DNA of 64,000 nucleotides from Sphagnum compactum (lineage: Eukaryota > Bryophyta > Sphagnopsida > Sphagnales), in NCBI GenBank assembly GCA_965153455.1, contig OZ234494.1:13144001-13208000 (forward strand), in the 5' to 3' direction. Position 1 is the first letter of the stretch. Each line of letters starts with the position of its first letter. A program made the translations under genes and the position numbers. The notes under the pieces were generated by a model that saw only the letters and a list, made by a program, of their open reading frames with translations, had not been told where the DNA came from and searched no databases. Of this stretch, positions 9,692 to 22,010 are shown piece by piece.

Positions 9692-12060
9692 TTCCTTTGG
9701 GAAAAACAACACCCGCCCATCTGTTCCACACAGCCAGCTGCCTTTTGAGTGCATTATGATCTGTGAGAGTAAAGTCCACTGATTGAGGTGGGTGAGATTG
9801 ATTTCAGGTCATAGAGCTCTTCTTCAAGTCCTGTTTTCGGATTTTTTTCTCACTCTCAAGTTTTGTATATAATCAATCAAACTTGGAACTTGGGTAACAA
9901 ACAATTTTAGCCAAGTCCAAATGCTGTGCAATCTTCTGTGGGCTCCTTGCATCCAACAGCTAGATGTAACATCATCAGTGCCATGTTGTACATATGTGAG
10001 AAGGCTCTCTGATTCACTAGTTCTGATTCTTCTTCATCCGAATGACTTGAAAATTTTCCAATTTTTCTTTCTCAAGCTTGTAATATCATGTTTCTTGCAA
10101 GTAGACTTAACACTAGAATCAGTGCATTGACCAATCTCTTTGGTTAGCATTTTGGGTACAGGGGAATTCGTTTATGGATTGCATGTTTAACTGCCTCCAG
10201 GACATTCACAGATTGAATGGTGTTTTGTATTTTGTTGCCATTCAGCAGAGTATATAAATCATAGAGCAATCTCGGGTTTTTGTCCTTGCCATCTTGCATC
10301 TCTGTTGTTGTTGTGTGTGACCTGAATAAAAGTACTAAGAGGTGTGTTGGAGATTGAAAGTGCTGAATTTTGGTTCCACTGTCAATAGAGGGTTCAATGC
10401 CAAAAAAATTGCTGCAAGCAAAAAATATTTGCATGCACTCAATGGCAATTTTGATTATCATATTTTTCAATGCTAGATTTTTTGTGAGGCCTTTGTACCA
10501 TAAAATTTTTGCAAAGTATGAGGTTTCTGCTTGAATGTTCACACTGAAATTTTTTGAATGAAAAGTTTGACAGCAGGTTTAACTGGAGGATCTGATTGTC
10601 ATTGTTCACACTGCAGGAAATGGGGAAATGGTTTTGTTCTGATGTGAGGAACTTGTGTTGATTTTTTTGGGTTGTATCCGATTGTGTAGCACTTGATACC
10701 TTGTGAAGGCAGAGGGAAGCCAGAGGAATGGGTGATCTTCCCGAGTCATTTGGGTGTCTTTTGCCTTTATTGGCATGATTGACATTCTTAATATCTTCCT
10801 TATTATGCATCCTTGGTATGAAGCTTGAACTGATACAGGCTCCAGCTGGTTTGATTCAATCTCTCTATCCATTGCCCACCTTTCAAAGCCACTTCAGCTT
10901 CCCCTTCCTCCTCATAGTTTCTGTTACTGCTCTCCCTCTTGGCATTTTGTGTAATTCATTTCCAGCTCGAAAGGAACCAATTCAGTCGAGAAGGGGCCAG
11001 CAGTTTCAGCTTGGCTTCTTCGTTCTATTTACTACACAGGCTTTTGTCCTGATTCCCTGCTCCCTCACCCACTAAATAAGCTAAATAAGGCCACCAGAAG
11101 GTTGCCTGCAAGCTCCACTACTTCTGAGAGATAGTACCAAGTGTCACAAAGGCCAAAGAAGGTTTGCCAAGGAACTATTTCTGAAGAAAGGGTACCAAGT
11201 GTCACAAAGTCCAAGCTTTTGGGAAGAAGCTGCTCTGGCATTACTTTTAGCTGCTTGCTTGTGTTAAAATTGGGAAAACTTATAAAAAGAAGATGGTAGG
11301 GTCCCACCCCAAGACAAATTGCTCTGTCTGGGTGATGGTTCTACAATCTGGATTGTTTAAAGAGTTAAGATTTGCTTGGAAGATGTCACCTACGGGGTTC
11401 GATCAACAAAGACAAAAGAGGCATATATATCCATCAGTGCTGATCACCTGAAGCACATGCAAAGATCAGTTTCCTTAATCTTGTAAGGGAACTCAGCTCC
11501 AGTTATCCCTTTACAGTTGATGAAAGTGATGCTATTTGTACAAAGTATGTCTTTTCAAGGCAACATTGAAATTACAACTTTTGAACATACCAGCCTAGTC
11601 TTGGTAGTGGGTATTTGCAAAATAAAATTCATATGTTTCAAAAAATGCTTTTCTCAAAGAGCAAATTTTTGTGAAGGAAAATTTAAAATCTTTTGACATA
11701 TTTGGTCGGGAATGTGCTATTTCTCAAAATGAAATCTTCAAAATTGAGTAATTATTTCAGTTTACATTTTGGTAGGATGGAGAAATATATTTTTGTTTCA
11801 ATGATCAAATTGATAGATTTTGAAAACCTCTCAATAAGAAAGAACATTAACATTTATGACTTTCATCAATTATACCATTGTATGTAAGTGCTGGTCCTCC
11901 CAAGGTGGATCTATACACACCATGGGCCCTTGAAGACAAACCAAATGCCAAATCAAAATCCATTCATGCTGTCTATTCTTTCTCCAGAGTTTGCACAAAA
12001 TGATTGATCATTGGAGACAGATCTCTGTCTGTATTCTGCACAAGCTTAACAAGTTTTATT
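9692..12060. other. 3' flank of bHLH gene and intergenic DNA
   Basis: The first few hundred bases are probably 3' UTR. Open frames at 10144-10542 and 10439-10810 (-) and at 10779-11075 (+) show no domain and mutually contradict each other, so none is called. A short direct repeat (TACCAAGTGTCACAAAG) occurs twice between about 11130 and 11210. Confidence 0.5.
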
Positions 12061-13539
12061 AAGTAGTTTGTGGACAAAATGCATGATGATGACAAAACAG
12101 GAGGACCATTATAGCTCCTTCAGCAATCATTTGCACAATTTAATGTGCAACCAGCTTCACACATGCATTGAAACTTGGGGTATACATACTCATCATACAT
12201 ATGTAATTTATATATATATAAATAAAGGAAAAACACCCCATTGTGCGTTTTGTGCTTTTTGGTGTGGTCTTTTGTTTGGACTTTGGTCCTTTCTTCTCGT
12301 TTTCCCTTGCTAGCCCAAAGAGGAGAAATCAAGAAACCTAGGACCTAAACCCATCACCAATAGCACAAAGCAAGTTGTGCAAGGAGGTGGGCAAAAACCC
12401 TGGAAGGACACCAAGCCTAGAAGAGGCCTCTCCTATAGCTACAACTGTTTGTTGCAAGATAGTGGCAACCCGAACTTTTTGAAGAGCCATTGACACCCTC
12501 TACCTATAAAAAATGAACGTAAAATTGAAAGAGGAAGACCTCTTGAGCCCTTCACCAACCATGTTGGCACATCAATGAAAGAAGTCATTTGCTTACTGGT
12601 GTAAACATTCAAATATCTTTACTATAAGAGGGATGAAATCATCCTCAAGGTGTTGGTCATGATATGACACAACCTTTGCTTGAGTTGCAATTGTCACAAC
12701 CACTCCCTGAGAAGAAACAACTCATTAAACAAGATTTGCATGAGTTGGGTTAGTAATGATTATGTCTACCAAAATGCAAATGACATCTATTATAAGCACA
12801 ATATTCATTTGTTATTGTGATGATTGGAGAGATGGTGTTGGGGGAACGTGAGTTTGTTCATGCGAAACATGGAACTCGACATCCTTAGCAATGGAGGCAA
12901 AAGAATCCCGAACTACATCATGTGTAATAATGTGCTCTTCCCAATGATCACAACAAAGTAGGTGTATCCTTGTCGAATCTATGGGTTGGCTGCATATGCA
13001 TCAAGAAAGACAATGAGTTATAGGATGAGGGAGGTTCAATTTAGTGCATAGTGTTGAGGATAAAATGTCAAATGCCATCTTAAAAGATGGGATCATTGGG
13101 CGAGTAGAAAACCAAGCACTTGAACCTAAGCTTGCATAAAACCTTAGTCAAACCTGATGACAATTTGAAAACAATTCTAAGATGATGTTGGAAAATGAGT
13201 GATCATGCACGTTTTCAGAGATACTTTTTTGAAAACAATTTGTTTTTTTCTTTGATAGTTATTCAAATGGAAGGATGGAAGCCTAAGCACCTAAAGGTAG
13301 AAGGTCACAAGCCCATTTAAAGTGAGTGTGGACTGGAAGTGGACCTCATGAACTATTGGCCCCTGTAGCCCCTAATAAAAATGAACAACCATCTTGTAAA
13401 AATCTGGATGTGATGATTGGGGCAATAAGCCTTAAGCTCCCCAAGTACGTTGTTGGGGTTATCATGATAACCTCGACATAGACAAAATGTATCCCACTTT
13501 TAAGGATGGGAAAAAAAACTTATCAAAAAATTAGAAAAG
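12061..13539 (-). mobile_element. Probable decayed 3' part of the LINE element
   Basis: The DNA is less AT-biased than its surroundings and follows on from the reverse transcriptase remnant on the same strand. I could not align any part of it to a domain by eye. The assignment rests on adjacency and composition only, and the left boundary is arbitrary. Confidence 0.3.
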
Positions 13540-14620
13540 CCTTTAAACACTCTAAAAAACCTAGCCCTATTAGTTTCCCAAATATGTGAATGAAGGTCAA
13601 ATCAAAAGAGGCTAACTACTGTTGAAAATCCAAGAGTGGAATAAAATAATGAAGAAGGTAATAAGGCCTTTGGGTGAAACAAGGAGTGAGAATTCCAAAT
13701 GCCATTTGCACATCCCCCAACCTAAGAACGGTATCTATGTGCTAAACAACATTGTCCAAAGCCTCATAGAAAAAAAATGATGTGAAGGAAAAGGATCCCA
13801 AAGGAACACCCAAAACCTTAATGTCGTCAACATGGGCACAAAACCTTGATGTAGGTGAAAACCCTGAAGGTAACCCTAAAGGAGACCAAGTAGCACATTT
13901 GCGGGTTGAACTGTAAGGCCTATCAAATCTAACTAGGAAGAGAAATGATGAAAAACCTGATATACAACTGAAGCATGCCCAATGCTGTGGGTGTTGTCAT
14001 CTATAATGGAAGGAAAAATAAGATGGGAAAAAGCCAACTAAATTACGAAAGGCGTGGAAATGAACTGGGGTGAAAAGAAGACCACCCAAAAGTTCCCCCT
14101 AATAGGTCTTAATGGAAGATTGAATAATAAATAAAGTGCCTTGCAAGGAATGGCGATGAAAGAAAAAAAAAAGTTGCAAGGCATAAAAGGAACGAACAAA
14201 AGGTATGATTTGAGACAACTGCCCACCTATAACATGTAACCTCTATATATAACCCTACAAGGAACAATGTTGAAAGCATTTGCAATATTTACTTACAACA
14301 CCACCTAATTGAACATCTAAAGTTATTCAAATGTTGTGCACCACTACTTCACAACCTCCTTCGATTACAACCCCAAATTAATGGGGGGACAAGTGGGCTG
14401 AAAATGCATCGCAAAACTGAAGGCAAAGGGTCCTGTTCACTAATCGATAAAAAACCTTGTTTATTGTTATTAGCCAAATGCCACTAAAAGGTTTGGCCAA
14501 AGCTAACAACTTTGCAACACCAAAGGCTTTAGTTATATTTTCAGGGATGTTCTTTGCAACAACATAAGAACAACAAAAAATAACTAGGAAAAGCCATTAG
14601 CTGAGTCCTTTGGGACAAAT
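13540..14620 (-). mobile_element. Non-LTR retrotransposon (LINE) reverse transcriptase remnant
   Basis: Reading the minus strand through several frames and stops gives a recognisable plant LINE reverse transcriptase in order. AFGVAKLLALAKPFSGIW lies near 14530. FYRLVNRTLCLQFCDAF follows, then HLSPH-FGVV-EGGCE near 14380. The NIANAFNIV segment (usual form DVANAFNSV, carrying a catalytic Asp) is near 14300. A frame-shifted QGEPLGGLLF lies near 14080, and an IDDTH/ADDT-like motif with a GHASVVYQAF-like stretch lies near 13970. QMAFGILTPCFTQRPYYLL lies near 13690. Stops and frameshifts make it non-functional. Element ends and target duplications were not found. Confidence 0.8.
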
Positions 14621-15767
14621 GAATCTTGAAGGTGTTTGAATAACATGCCTAAAAGTCCATTAACTAAAAGGTGAGCGAAATGGATGAATGCCGACCTAAA
14701 CATGTTTAAAGAAAAATCCAAATCTATTTATGGCTAGAATTCCATCAAAGAATCTGAACATGGCAAGGATAAATCTAGAGCTTGAAAAGCGTACAAAGAA
14801 ATAATGGTCTTTGAATAGGTTAAAGTTGGGGCCAAAAGAACAAAGGCCCTTACAACAATAGCATACTCTCCTACTTGCTTTAAGGCCAAACTCTAAATAC
14901 ACTAAGTTGTTACACTTTGGATGTTCGTGAGTCCATTTTTCATAATTTTAAATTTTCAATAGTAGTTTATTCCAATTGATATGTGCAAATGATGAAATGG
15001 GATTCATGTCAAGAATGAACTCATACATCAAAACATTATGTTAACATTTCATAATCAAATCTTTGGTATTTAATTTGTTATGGACTTTTAAAATTGTACA
15101 AAAACACTTGTACGATTAAGGATAAATTAAATGGATTCAATACACCTTGATATAATGTGCTTTATGACTAAATGAATCAATGGTCATATAGTATTGTGAC
15201 AAACTAATATTAAATAAAACAATTTGAAAATAGTTGATGGTTAAATTTTGAGATGTATATCAAGTATGAAGCTTCTAAAGGAAGTCCTTCATTTGTTGAA
15301 AATAATGATTTAGATGCTCATCTATTATAAAATTATCATAAAATTAGCTAAAGATGTTTTAATCCTTATGGAAAAAATCTCTATAACACCTTGCCACAAT
15401 ACCCATTTGATTCAAAGTATCCTGTTTTTGTTTGTTTTTGTCATACTTTCCTAACGCATTTTATTTCATAATAGACTAAAAATGGACTATCACAATGTGC
15501 CATTTTTGTTCCACCTTAGTGTTATGTTCAATCAAATATCAAACTTTATCAAATCATTCCCTAAACCACAAACCTAACTCAATGTATACAAAGGAGATGA
15601 AGCAATTTTAGACTTACAACCAAAAAAAAAGCCCCATGACATAAAATCGCCATCACAATTTACCACAAACCCCCAAAAATACAAGCAAATTTCTTCTATT
15701 AGCACAGCACTCTTGGAATGTAACGTGGCATGGCATTCCTTATTACTTGGAACTTGGATGCCTAATG
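14621..15767. other. AT-rich intergenic DNA; the left part may be upstream LINE sequence
   Basis: 14621-14900 (-) is partly open and continues the composition of the reverse transcriptase remnant. From about 14900 to 15767 the DNA is very AT-rich, with no gene or motif seen. Confidence 0.45.
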
Positions 15768-15830
15768 CTATTCTGGTGCTCTGATGGCTTATGGTGGCGT
15801 TCACAAGGTTTTGGCTCTTTCTCTGCTGAC
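15768..15830 (+). pseudogene. Fragment copied from importin gene (exon 13 plus start of its intron)
   Basis: 63 bases match the complement of 44731-44793 with only three mismatches. The match covers all 40 bases of importin exon 13 (reading YSGALMAYGGVHK here, YYGALMAYGGVHQ there) and the first 23 bases of the following intron, which are identical. The splice acceptor is lost: GCAG in the gene is AATG here. Intron retention in the copy means it came from DNA, not spliced RNA. Similarity fades quickly on both sides. Confidence 0.85.
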
Positions 15831-16260
15831 ATAGATCTTAAAACCTCGTTAAACAGTACCCAATTAAGCTCCAGTTCTTTTTTTGCTTTGAAATCAATTG
15901 ATTTCATAGCTCACATATTCAAGATATCATTATGAGAGAACCCCAAGTCATTTTTTGGGAGACTTTCTGGATTCACAGTCAACTCTGTCAATGAAAAGCT
16001 CATCATGGTAACAACAACAACCTGATGAGCTGGAGTTTGTTGAGTGAGAAAACATACGAAGATGAAGAATAAAGAATTGGCACTGCTTCAGTGATCCAAG
16101 GTGCAAAGTGATAAGTCTCAATCCACCTGAATCTATGAGCACACTGGGCAATTTGTTAGCAAAAATAGTATACAGATGTTCCCTACAGTGAAATGTCAAC
16201 TATATAGGCTAGTGCACATACTGGTAGGTAGGTAGACAACACCGATCTGCAGTGGGTTGC

Positions 16261-18312
16261 CTAACCATGATGAAGCCTGTGAAGCACATATAGAGAGGTA
16301 GATGACAGAAAGATGGACAAAGAATAACCAAGCAGATCAATACTGCTTGTGATGAGCACTCTCTTGCTCTTCTCAAACATTTTCACGAGCAGAATCATGA
16401 CTATGACATGCCCTAGTTTTGTCTTCAGTTCATCTAGTGATGTGATGCACATCCACTTGGGTCTTGCCTGTAACAACAACACCACAACCAGTCATATGAG
16501 CATGTCATGGTGCTGACAAGTTCATTATCTAAGAAATTGAGCTAAGGAATTGAAAACTACACAGCTTAGAGGCTGCTGCAGAGGAGTAGAGTGTTATGGG
16601 TTGCAAACTAGCAAGAATTCTTTGCACCAAACAACAGTCTTGAAACTCTCCAGCCTTCATGAATTCCCACAGTGGCACACTTCATACTGTTGTGCATTCC
16701 TGTACTAGATGTCTGAGTTTGTCCCTTATTTCTGTTGAATTCCTGCTCATTCCATACTTAAAACCTGAAACAAATATGGCACAAATCCCCTGGTCTCAAA
16801 TTGTTCACAAAAGAGAGAAACCCAGGTTACCTTGAGAAGAAACAAGCCAAAGAGGGATGTGTTCTGAAGGGCACGGTCATCAGCAGCTTTGGTATCACTT
16901 GACACATTGCTGATGAAAAGACCATACACTCCCATTCCAAAAATCAACAACACAGTACCAAACAAGTAAACATCTGTCACCCACACCCAATTCATGGCCA
17001 CAATGAATTCCACCTGCTTGTAAGAATCCAAACAAAAATCCAGCTGGAGATTTATGTAGCTTGAAGCTTCTGTGAGTGCAAGAAATCACAACATGTTGAT
17101 CTATATTTGATGTGACACAGATTTGGAGCAGCAGGTAGATTTTGCAGCAGAAGAACAAAATGTCAATTATAGGTTCTTGTTTGTCAAAATTGGAAAAAAT
17201 AAATTAACTAATCATCAACAATATAATGCAGCAACACTGTTGGTGCTTCAAGTTTGGGGAGGGGGCAATCATCAAAGACTCACCGACAGCCTCAACAAGT
17301 TTGAAGAGCACCTTTCCCGTTATGAATCGCTTCACATTGAAACACTCATACACATATCCACAACCCTACTTCACATGCACCACTGGTCAGGAAAGCAGTG
17401 AATACAAAAACAATGCAATCACCAAGGATGGGTATCACACATCAGAAGATGGGTGATGCATCAAACAGAAGAATTCCATCAAGAATGACACAACAGGTTT
17501 CACAATATCAAGCACTGTTGTTGTGGACACTAACTTTCAGAAAGCACAGCAAAGAGCCTGCCAATGAGCCTCCAATCGCAAGGAGTGTCAGGAATCTGAA
17601 ATCGAAGATGACCTGCAAGATCCCCACCCCAACCCCCCACCACAGTTTTTACTCAACTCCAAGGATTTTGTGTGCAATGCTTGCCCCAGTTTTTATTGCT
17701 CATCTTCTGCTTGCACTTTACTCCAAGGAGATAACAACAGGGTTTGAGATTTGTATGTGCCTTTTCTATGCTATCCTCTGCTCTGGCAGCCCAGATTTCT
17801 CTGGCAGAGTATGATGCAGCAGCAGTAGAAGGAGCGGAGGTGTTCGCAGTTGAAGTCGCCAGCAAAAGACCTCCTCCTTCTTCACTCTCTTGTGTTGCTG
17901 CTGCTGCTGCTGCTGATGCCAGCTTCCGTGGACTTCCAGTCTCCTGAGATTCAGGTGTGAAGCCACCATCCTCATCTCCTCCTCCTCCTCCTCCCACTGA
18001 CTCCGGAATTGCAGCAGAGCTTCTGGGTTCCTGTAGTGCACAGCATCTGAGGTTCACTACTACTCCAAACTCATGGCAATTTCGTACTAATCTACCCTTC
18101 TCTTGTAGCAGCTGCCCAGTATGCTGCTTCACATCACGGCCGCATCGGAGCTTGCCGAATCGCACTGTGAACTGCTGCTGCTGTTGCAGGGAGGATCTGC
18201 AGGCGGCCAGATGAAAGCTCAGTGACCTAGATCCACGAAGCAACGAAGGAGGTGCACAAGAAGCTCCATGTGTTGTCGTCAGACTCCTACTACCTGTGGC
18301 CCTCCACATCAT
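16261..18312 (-). CDS. UPF0114 family integral membrane protein, predicted plastid-targeted
   Basis: Exons on the minus strand: 18312-17761, 17612-17535, 17365-17284, 16973-16831, 16467-16261; 353 aa. The N-terminal 184 residues are Ser/Arg/Gln-rich with Gly and Ala runs and few acids, as in a chloroplast transit region plus linker. The UPF0114 core follows. FLTLLAIGGSLAGSLLCFL is membrane helix 1 (about 191-209). VYLFGTVLLIFGMGVYGLFI is helix 2 (about 239-258). LDELKTKLGHVIVMILLV with FEKSKRV carries helix 3 (about 296-315). DLLGYSLSIFLSS carries helix 4 (about 329-345). TSLDELKTKLGHVIVM is the family signature. Function is unknown in plants; an inner-envelope or thylakoid location is inferred from the transit-like N-terminus. 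Exon 1 to 2 needs a GC donor (AAAG|GCACAT) to give the conserved IEK-VIFDFRF junction. A GT donor 39 nt downstream (exon 18312-17722) would insert 13 residues and keep the frame. Confidence 0.85.
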
Positions 18313-20599
18313 CTCTTGTGCAATCCAACACTAGTACCGCCACTGCTCTGCAACTCCCACACCAAGGAATCAAACCCAGAGATGATCAGAAAAAAGCATC
18401 AAGGAGAGAGCAGGAGCAAGAGCAGGAGATCATAAACAGTAATGCGAATGAGCTGAGGAGCATGATCCATTGTCAGCAAGTATACTAGTATTGTGTTCTT
18501 CTTGTGGGAACAAGAAGGTCTACAGAGGAGGTCCCTCTTCTTATCCATCAAGACAATAATTCTCTTTTTAAAATTGCTTTTGGTTCGATCGCGCGGAGAG
18601 GAGCATAAGAAGACAACAGATGTGGCGATCTCCGAATTCGCGCCAGAAAATCGTCATCTGCTAATCGACGAGCGGATGAAGAAGAAGAAGAAGAACATTG
18701 GCTTGAAGATATATTGCCACCACCCATGTTCCCTAAACCAGAGATGATTATCTCCTTCTTCTTAGCAGCTAGTGATGATGGCAAGGACTCTCTACAAACT
18801 GAGAATCTGGTGGGTCTTCTTCATCTGGGTCACAGCATTTTATAATTATGTGCAAATGTTTCTTGCTTCCTCCGGGATGCAGCAAAAGCTTTGTTGCACA
18901 TGCTAATGGCCATGGTGACTGACTACTTCCTTATGGTTCCATCTGAAGCTTCTTGGACTTCCTCCACACTCCTGGGATAGTGAGAAAATTTGCTTCAAAA
19001 AAAAGTATTTTCTGGATTGGGTGTTCTTTTCTTTGGGGTCTCTTTAGAGTTTCTCCTCAGGGTTTGAGAATTTTCTTTGCTTACATTTTGATTGTGGAGC
19101 CTTGAATACTACTTTCACCACTATCATGTTCCTGTTGCATCTGAAGCTTGGACTTGCAATCCCCGAATAGAGAAATGCTTCAGGAAAACAGATTAGGAGA
19201 TTTGGGTGTCTTTTTTTGGGTGTTTTTTTTTGTGTTTGAGAGTTTCTCAGATTTGAGAGATACTGTGTTTCTCATAGTACCACTGGATTTGTATACTCCT
19301 TATCTAAATTAGATCCAACTCTCACTATTACAAAATGTGGGTGCAATTCACTAGTCCCTGTTCACTAGACCAGCGAATTCATTCAAAATTCAATGAAATC
19401 ACTTGGCGTACAAGGACACCTTTTGTTATAGTGTACCCTCCCCCACTTCACACCTCAATTCCTATTCTTGTGGAAGGTTTTTTATGGTTTCATGAATGTT
19501 AGCAGCTATGGTGAGAATGCAAAATCCTTCATCTCATGGTTATGATGCTGAGCTTCTGTGCCATGTTGTGGAGAAATGGTGTGGCAAGAGAAAGCTAAAG
19601 TCTATTTAGCTAGGTACCAATTCAACTATCAAAGATTAGATATTTCAAATTGCCCCTCGATTTGTTACTTGGTCCAAGATATCTTCTTTGGGGTGATCTC
19701 TAGTTAACAAGAGGTCATATAGCATAAGAATTATGATCTTCCCTTCTTCATGCAAGTAATATATGAGTTGTAGTCTAATTTAGTTCTTCATAGCCCATGT
19801 TTATGCAAGAAGCTATCTATTTTTGGGTACCTAGCCCTTGCTTGGGCCTTGCTTGAAATAATGTGCAACCTTTCTTAGCTTGCAAAGTAGATGTCCAATG
19901 TCATCAGGTATGTAACCTTCAAGTTGATGTATGTACATCTCGAGTGCAAGCCTCCATTCATCAAGAAAGCAATTTTGACATGACATAAGTTGGGTGGGTG
20001 CAAGTTAAGGTGACTCATTTTCTATAAATACAACAATCAAAATAGTTCGTATTTTAACATTGAAATGATAAAAATAATATAAAACCAATGTTAAGTGAAA
20101 ATTATGTGATGATTAATGAACTAATGAAATCCAAATGAACGAGAGCCCAACTAAAAACCTCTTTAACCTCATTCAAAAAAATCATCAATCCAACAAAAAG
20201 ATTCAAACTTAATCATTTAAAAGTTCATAATTATTTGTTGGTTAAAGTTTGTTTCATAAGGTTTTTCAATCCATATTTATTTTTCTATCATGTATCATAC
20301 ATTTTATAAGACATCTTGAATTGAAATAATGATGGAAGGTGCATTTGAATGGGAAAACATATTTTAAACCACAATCCATATTTCCATTTTAAAAAGTTCA
20401 TTACTACATGTTTAATATATATTTATTGAATTCCATTATTATGAATATATTCTTATCCAAATTGGAAATTTTAATTCGTAAAATAAAATTACCACATTGA
20501 TGATTTTACAATACAAATTTGTGTCATTGTAATCAATGCCATGTTGTTCAAAACCCCTAACTACAAACTATCTCACCTTAAATTTATGAACTGTTTTTA
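18313..20599. other. Upstream flank of the UPF0114 gene and intergenic DNA
   Basis: 18313 to about 18800 is probably leader or promoter of the minus-strand gene, with even composition and several short open frames that have no motif. From 18800 to 20599 the DNA is increasingly AT-rich, with no gene seen. Confidence 0.45.
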
Positions 20600-22010
20600 T
20601 GAATCAAGTTTTTACTCTTACACACCAACTTTGCAATGATTGGATGTTTTCCAATCAACAATTCCACGAAACCCCACATTTGGTTTTATATACATTGAGT
20701 CCATTTCAAAATCCATCACAATTTGCCAATCACTTTGTCCTTTTGCCTCATTAAATATTTTAGGTTCATTTGATAAGTCTAAAGCTCCTACCACATAGTC
20801 ATTCAACTTCATGAAATCTTTCAAGTTCTTTTGATAAGTCTAGAGCTTCTACCACATAGTCATTCAACTTGAATGATGGTCTAGAAGCTTATTTTGATTA
20901 TCTTGGTTTTGCTAATCTAGTTGGTGAAATTAAAAATTGATATCTTCATTCAAGTCTAAAGTTAGATGAATTGTTTTGAATAAAAGTGACACGACTCATT
21001 TGGTGGTTGCTTTTGAAGTTTTCAATCTCAAGTATATCTTAGAAATTCTTTTGGCCTTTTTCTTTATGATTATAAATGTTTGTCCATTGATCTTTTTTTT
21101 CATGAAACTACTTTATTGGTTTTCATGTTCCTTTGAAAATTGTGATTCCCCCTTCTCTCAATGAAGTCATTGTTTCTTGCTACACATTGGGATAATCATT
21201 TCATTTGATCTTACATCTGAGGATAAGATTAAATTTTATCTAAGGATAATACATTTATATGTTTTGGATTTTCATCACATCCTATTAGTAGACATTGCAT
21301 TTTTTTTGGATCTAACTTCTTTCAAACGTTTTTGTCAATGTGAACAAAAGCTTCATTACCAAAGACAAAGAATTTAATTTCTAATCATGATTTAGTTTCA
21401 AATGCTTTGGTGCCATCCTTTCATTTGCTTGCATTGGCTATTTGTTGACAATATAATTTAAAATGTTAACCATTTCAATCCAAATGTAACTTGGAATTTT
21501 ATTTTATAATTTTTTCAAGATGGTTTGGTTTTTCAATTCAAAAACCTCATTTTACTAGGGTGTATGAGCCTATGGTAGTTGTCTTTTTATGCCCTCTTAT
21601 TAACAAAATTTGTTCAAGGCTATAGATGTGAATTTGCTTCCTCGATCATTTTTCAATATTTCAAATATCTTTCATGCATGTGTTTCAACCTTTATTTTGA
21701 ACATGCTAAGAGTGTCTAACTTATGTTTTATGAAATATATCCAATTATAATCAGATGTGAAATTAACAAAATATCTAATGCATGATAGAAAGGGTATGGA
21801 AATGGGACCATATAAATAAACGCATATTAATCCTCAAACCACCTAAATTCTTTAAATGTGGCCATTCTACAAAAAATAGTTTTTAGCATGATTACCAAGT
21901 AAAAACCCTTGACAATTTGATAAAACAAATTTATCTAATTTGATAATTTGGGGAGATTGGTAACAAATTCTTAGAAGTTAAAATTGTTAGGATTAATGTG
22001 AAGATAACCT
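20600..22010 (-). mobile_element. Ty1/copia retrotransposon pol remnant (integrase to start of reverse transcriptase)
   Basis: Minus-strand fragments appear in the order of copia pol. A degenerate pre-integrase stretch like CQGFLLGNHAKNYF is near 21910. An integrase core with ISIPSIMHYRYFVNFTSDYN (usual form ARYFVTFIDDYS) is near 21800. KNDRGSKF, the DNGGEF position, is near 21640, and EGIKRQLP near 21580. A frame-shifted AFVHIDKN...KLDPK region is near 21340 and KCIILR near 21250. EPKIFNEAKGQSDWQIVMD followed by a frame-shifted MWGFVELLIGKHPI (usual form TWELVDLPIGKRPI) is near 20640-20760. Many stops and frameshifts make it dead. No LTRs were identified. Confidence 0.78.
20764..20870. repeat. 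46-bp direct duplication, offset 61 bp
   Basis: 20764-20809 and 20825-20870 share GTTC.TTTGATAAGTCTA and CCACATAGTCATTCAACTT with about four differences. They lie inside the copia remnant, before the reverse transcriptase start. Confidence 0.85.

Noticed and set aside
10144-11075. Several 90-130 codon open frames on both strands
   Set aside because: They overlap each other, have no motif, and fit 3' UTR or intergenic DNA after the bHLH gene.
11397-11408. tRNA B-box-like GGTTCGATCAAC
   Set aside because: No matching A-box or cloverleaf around it, and the box ends AAC rather than the expected CC.
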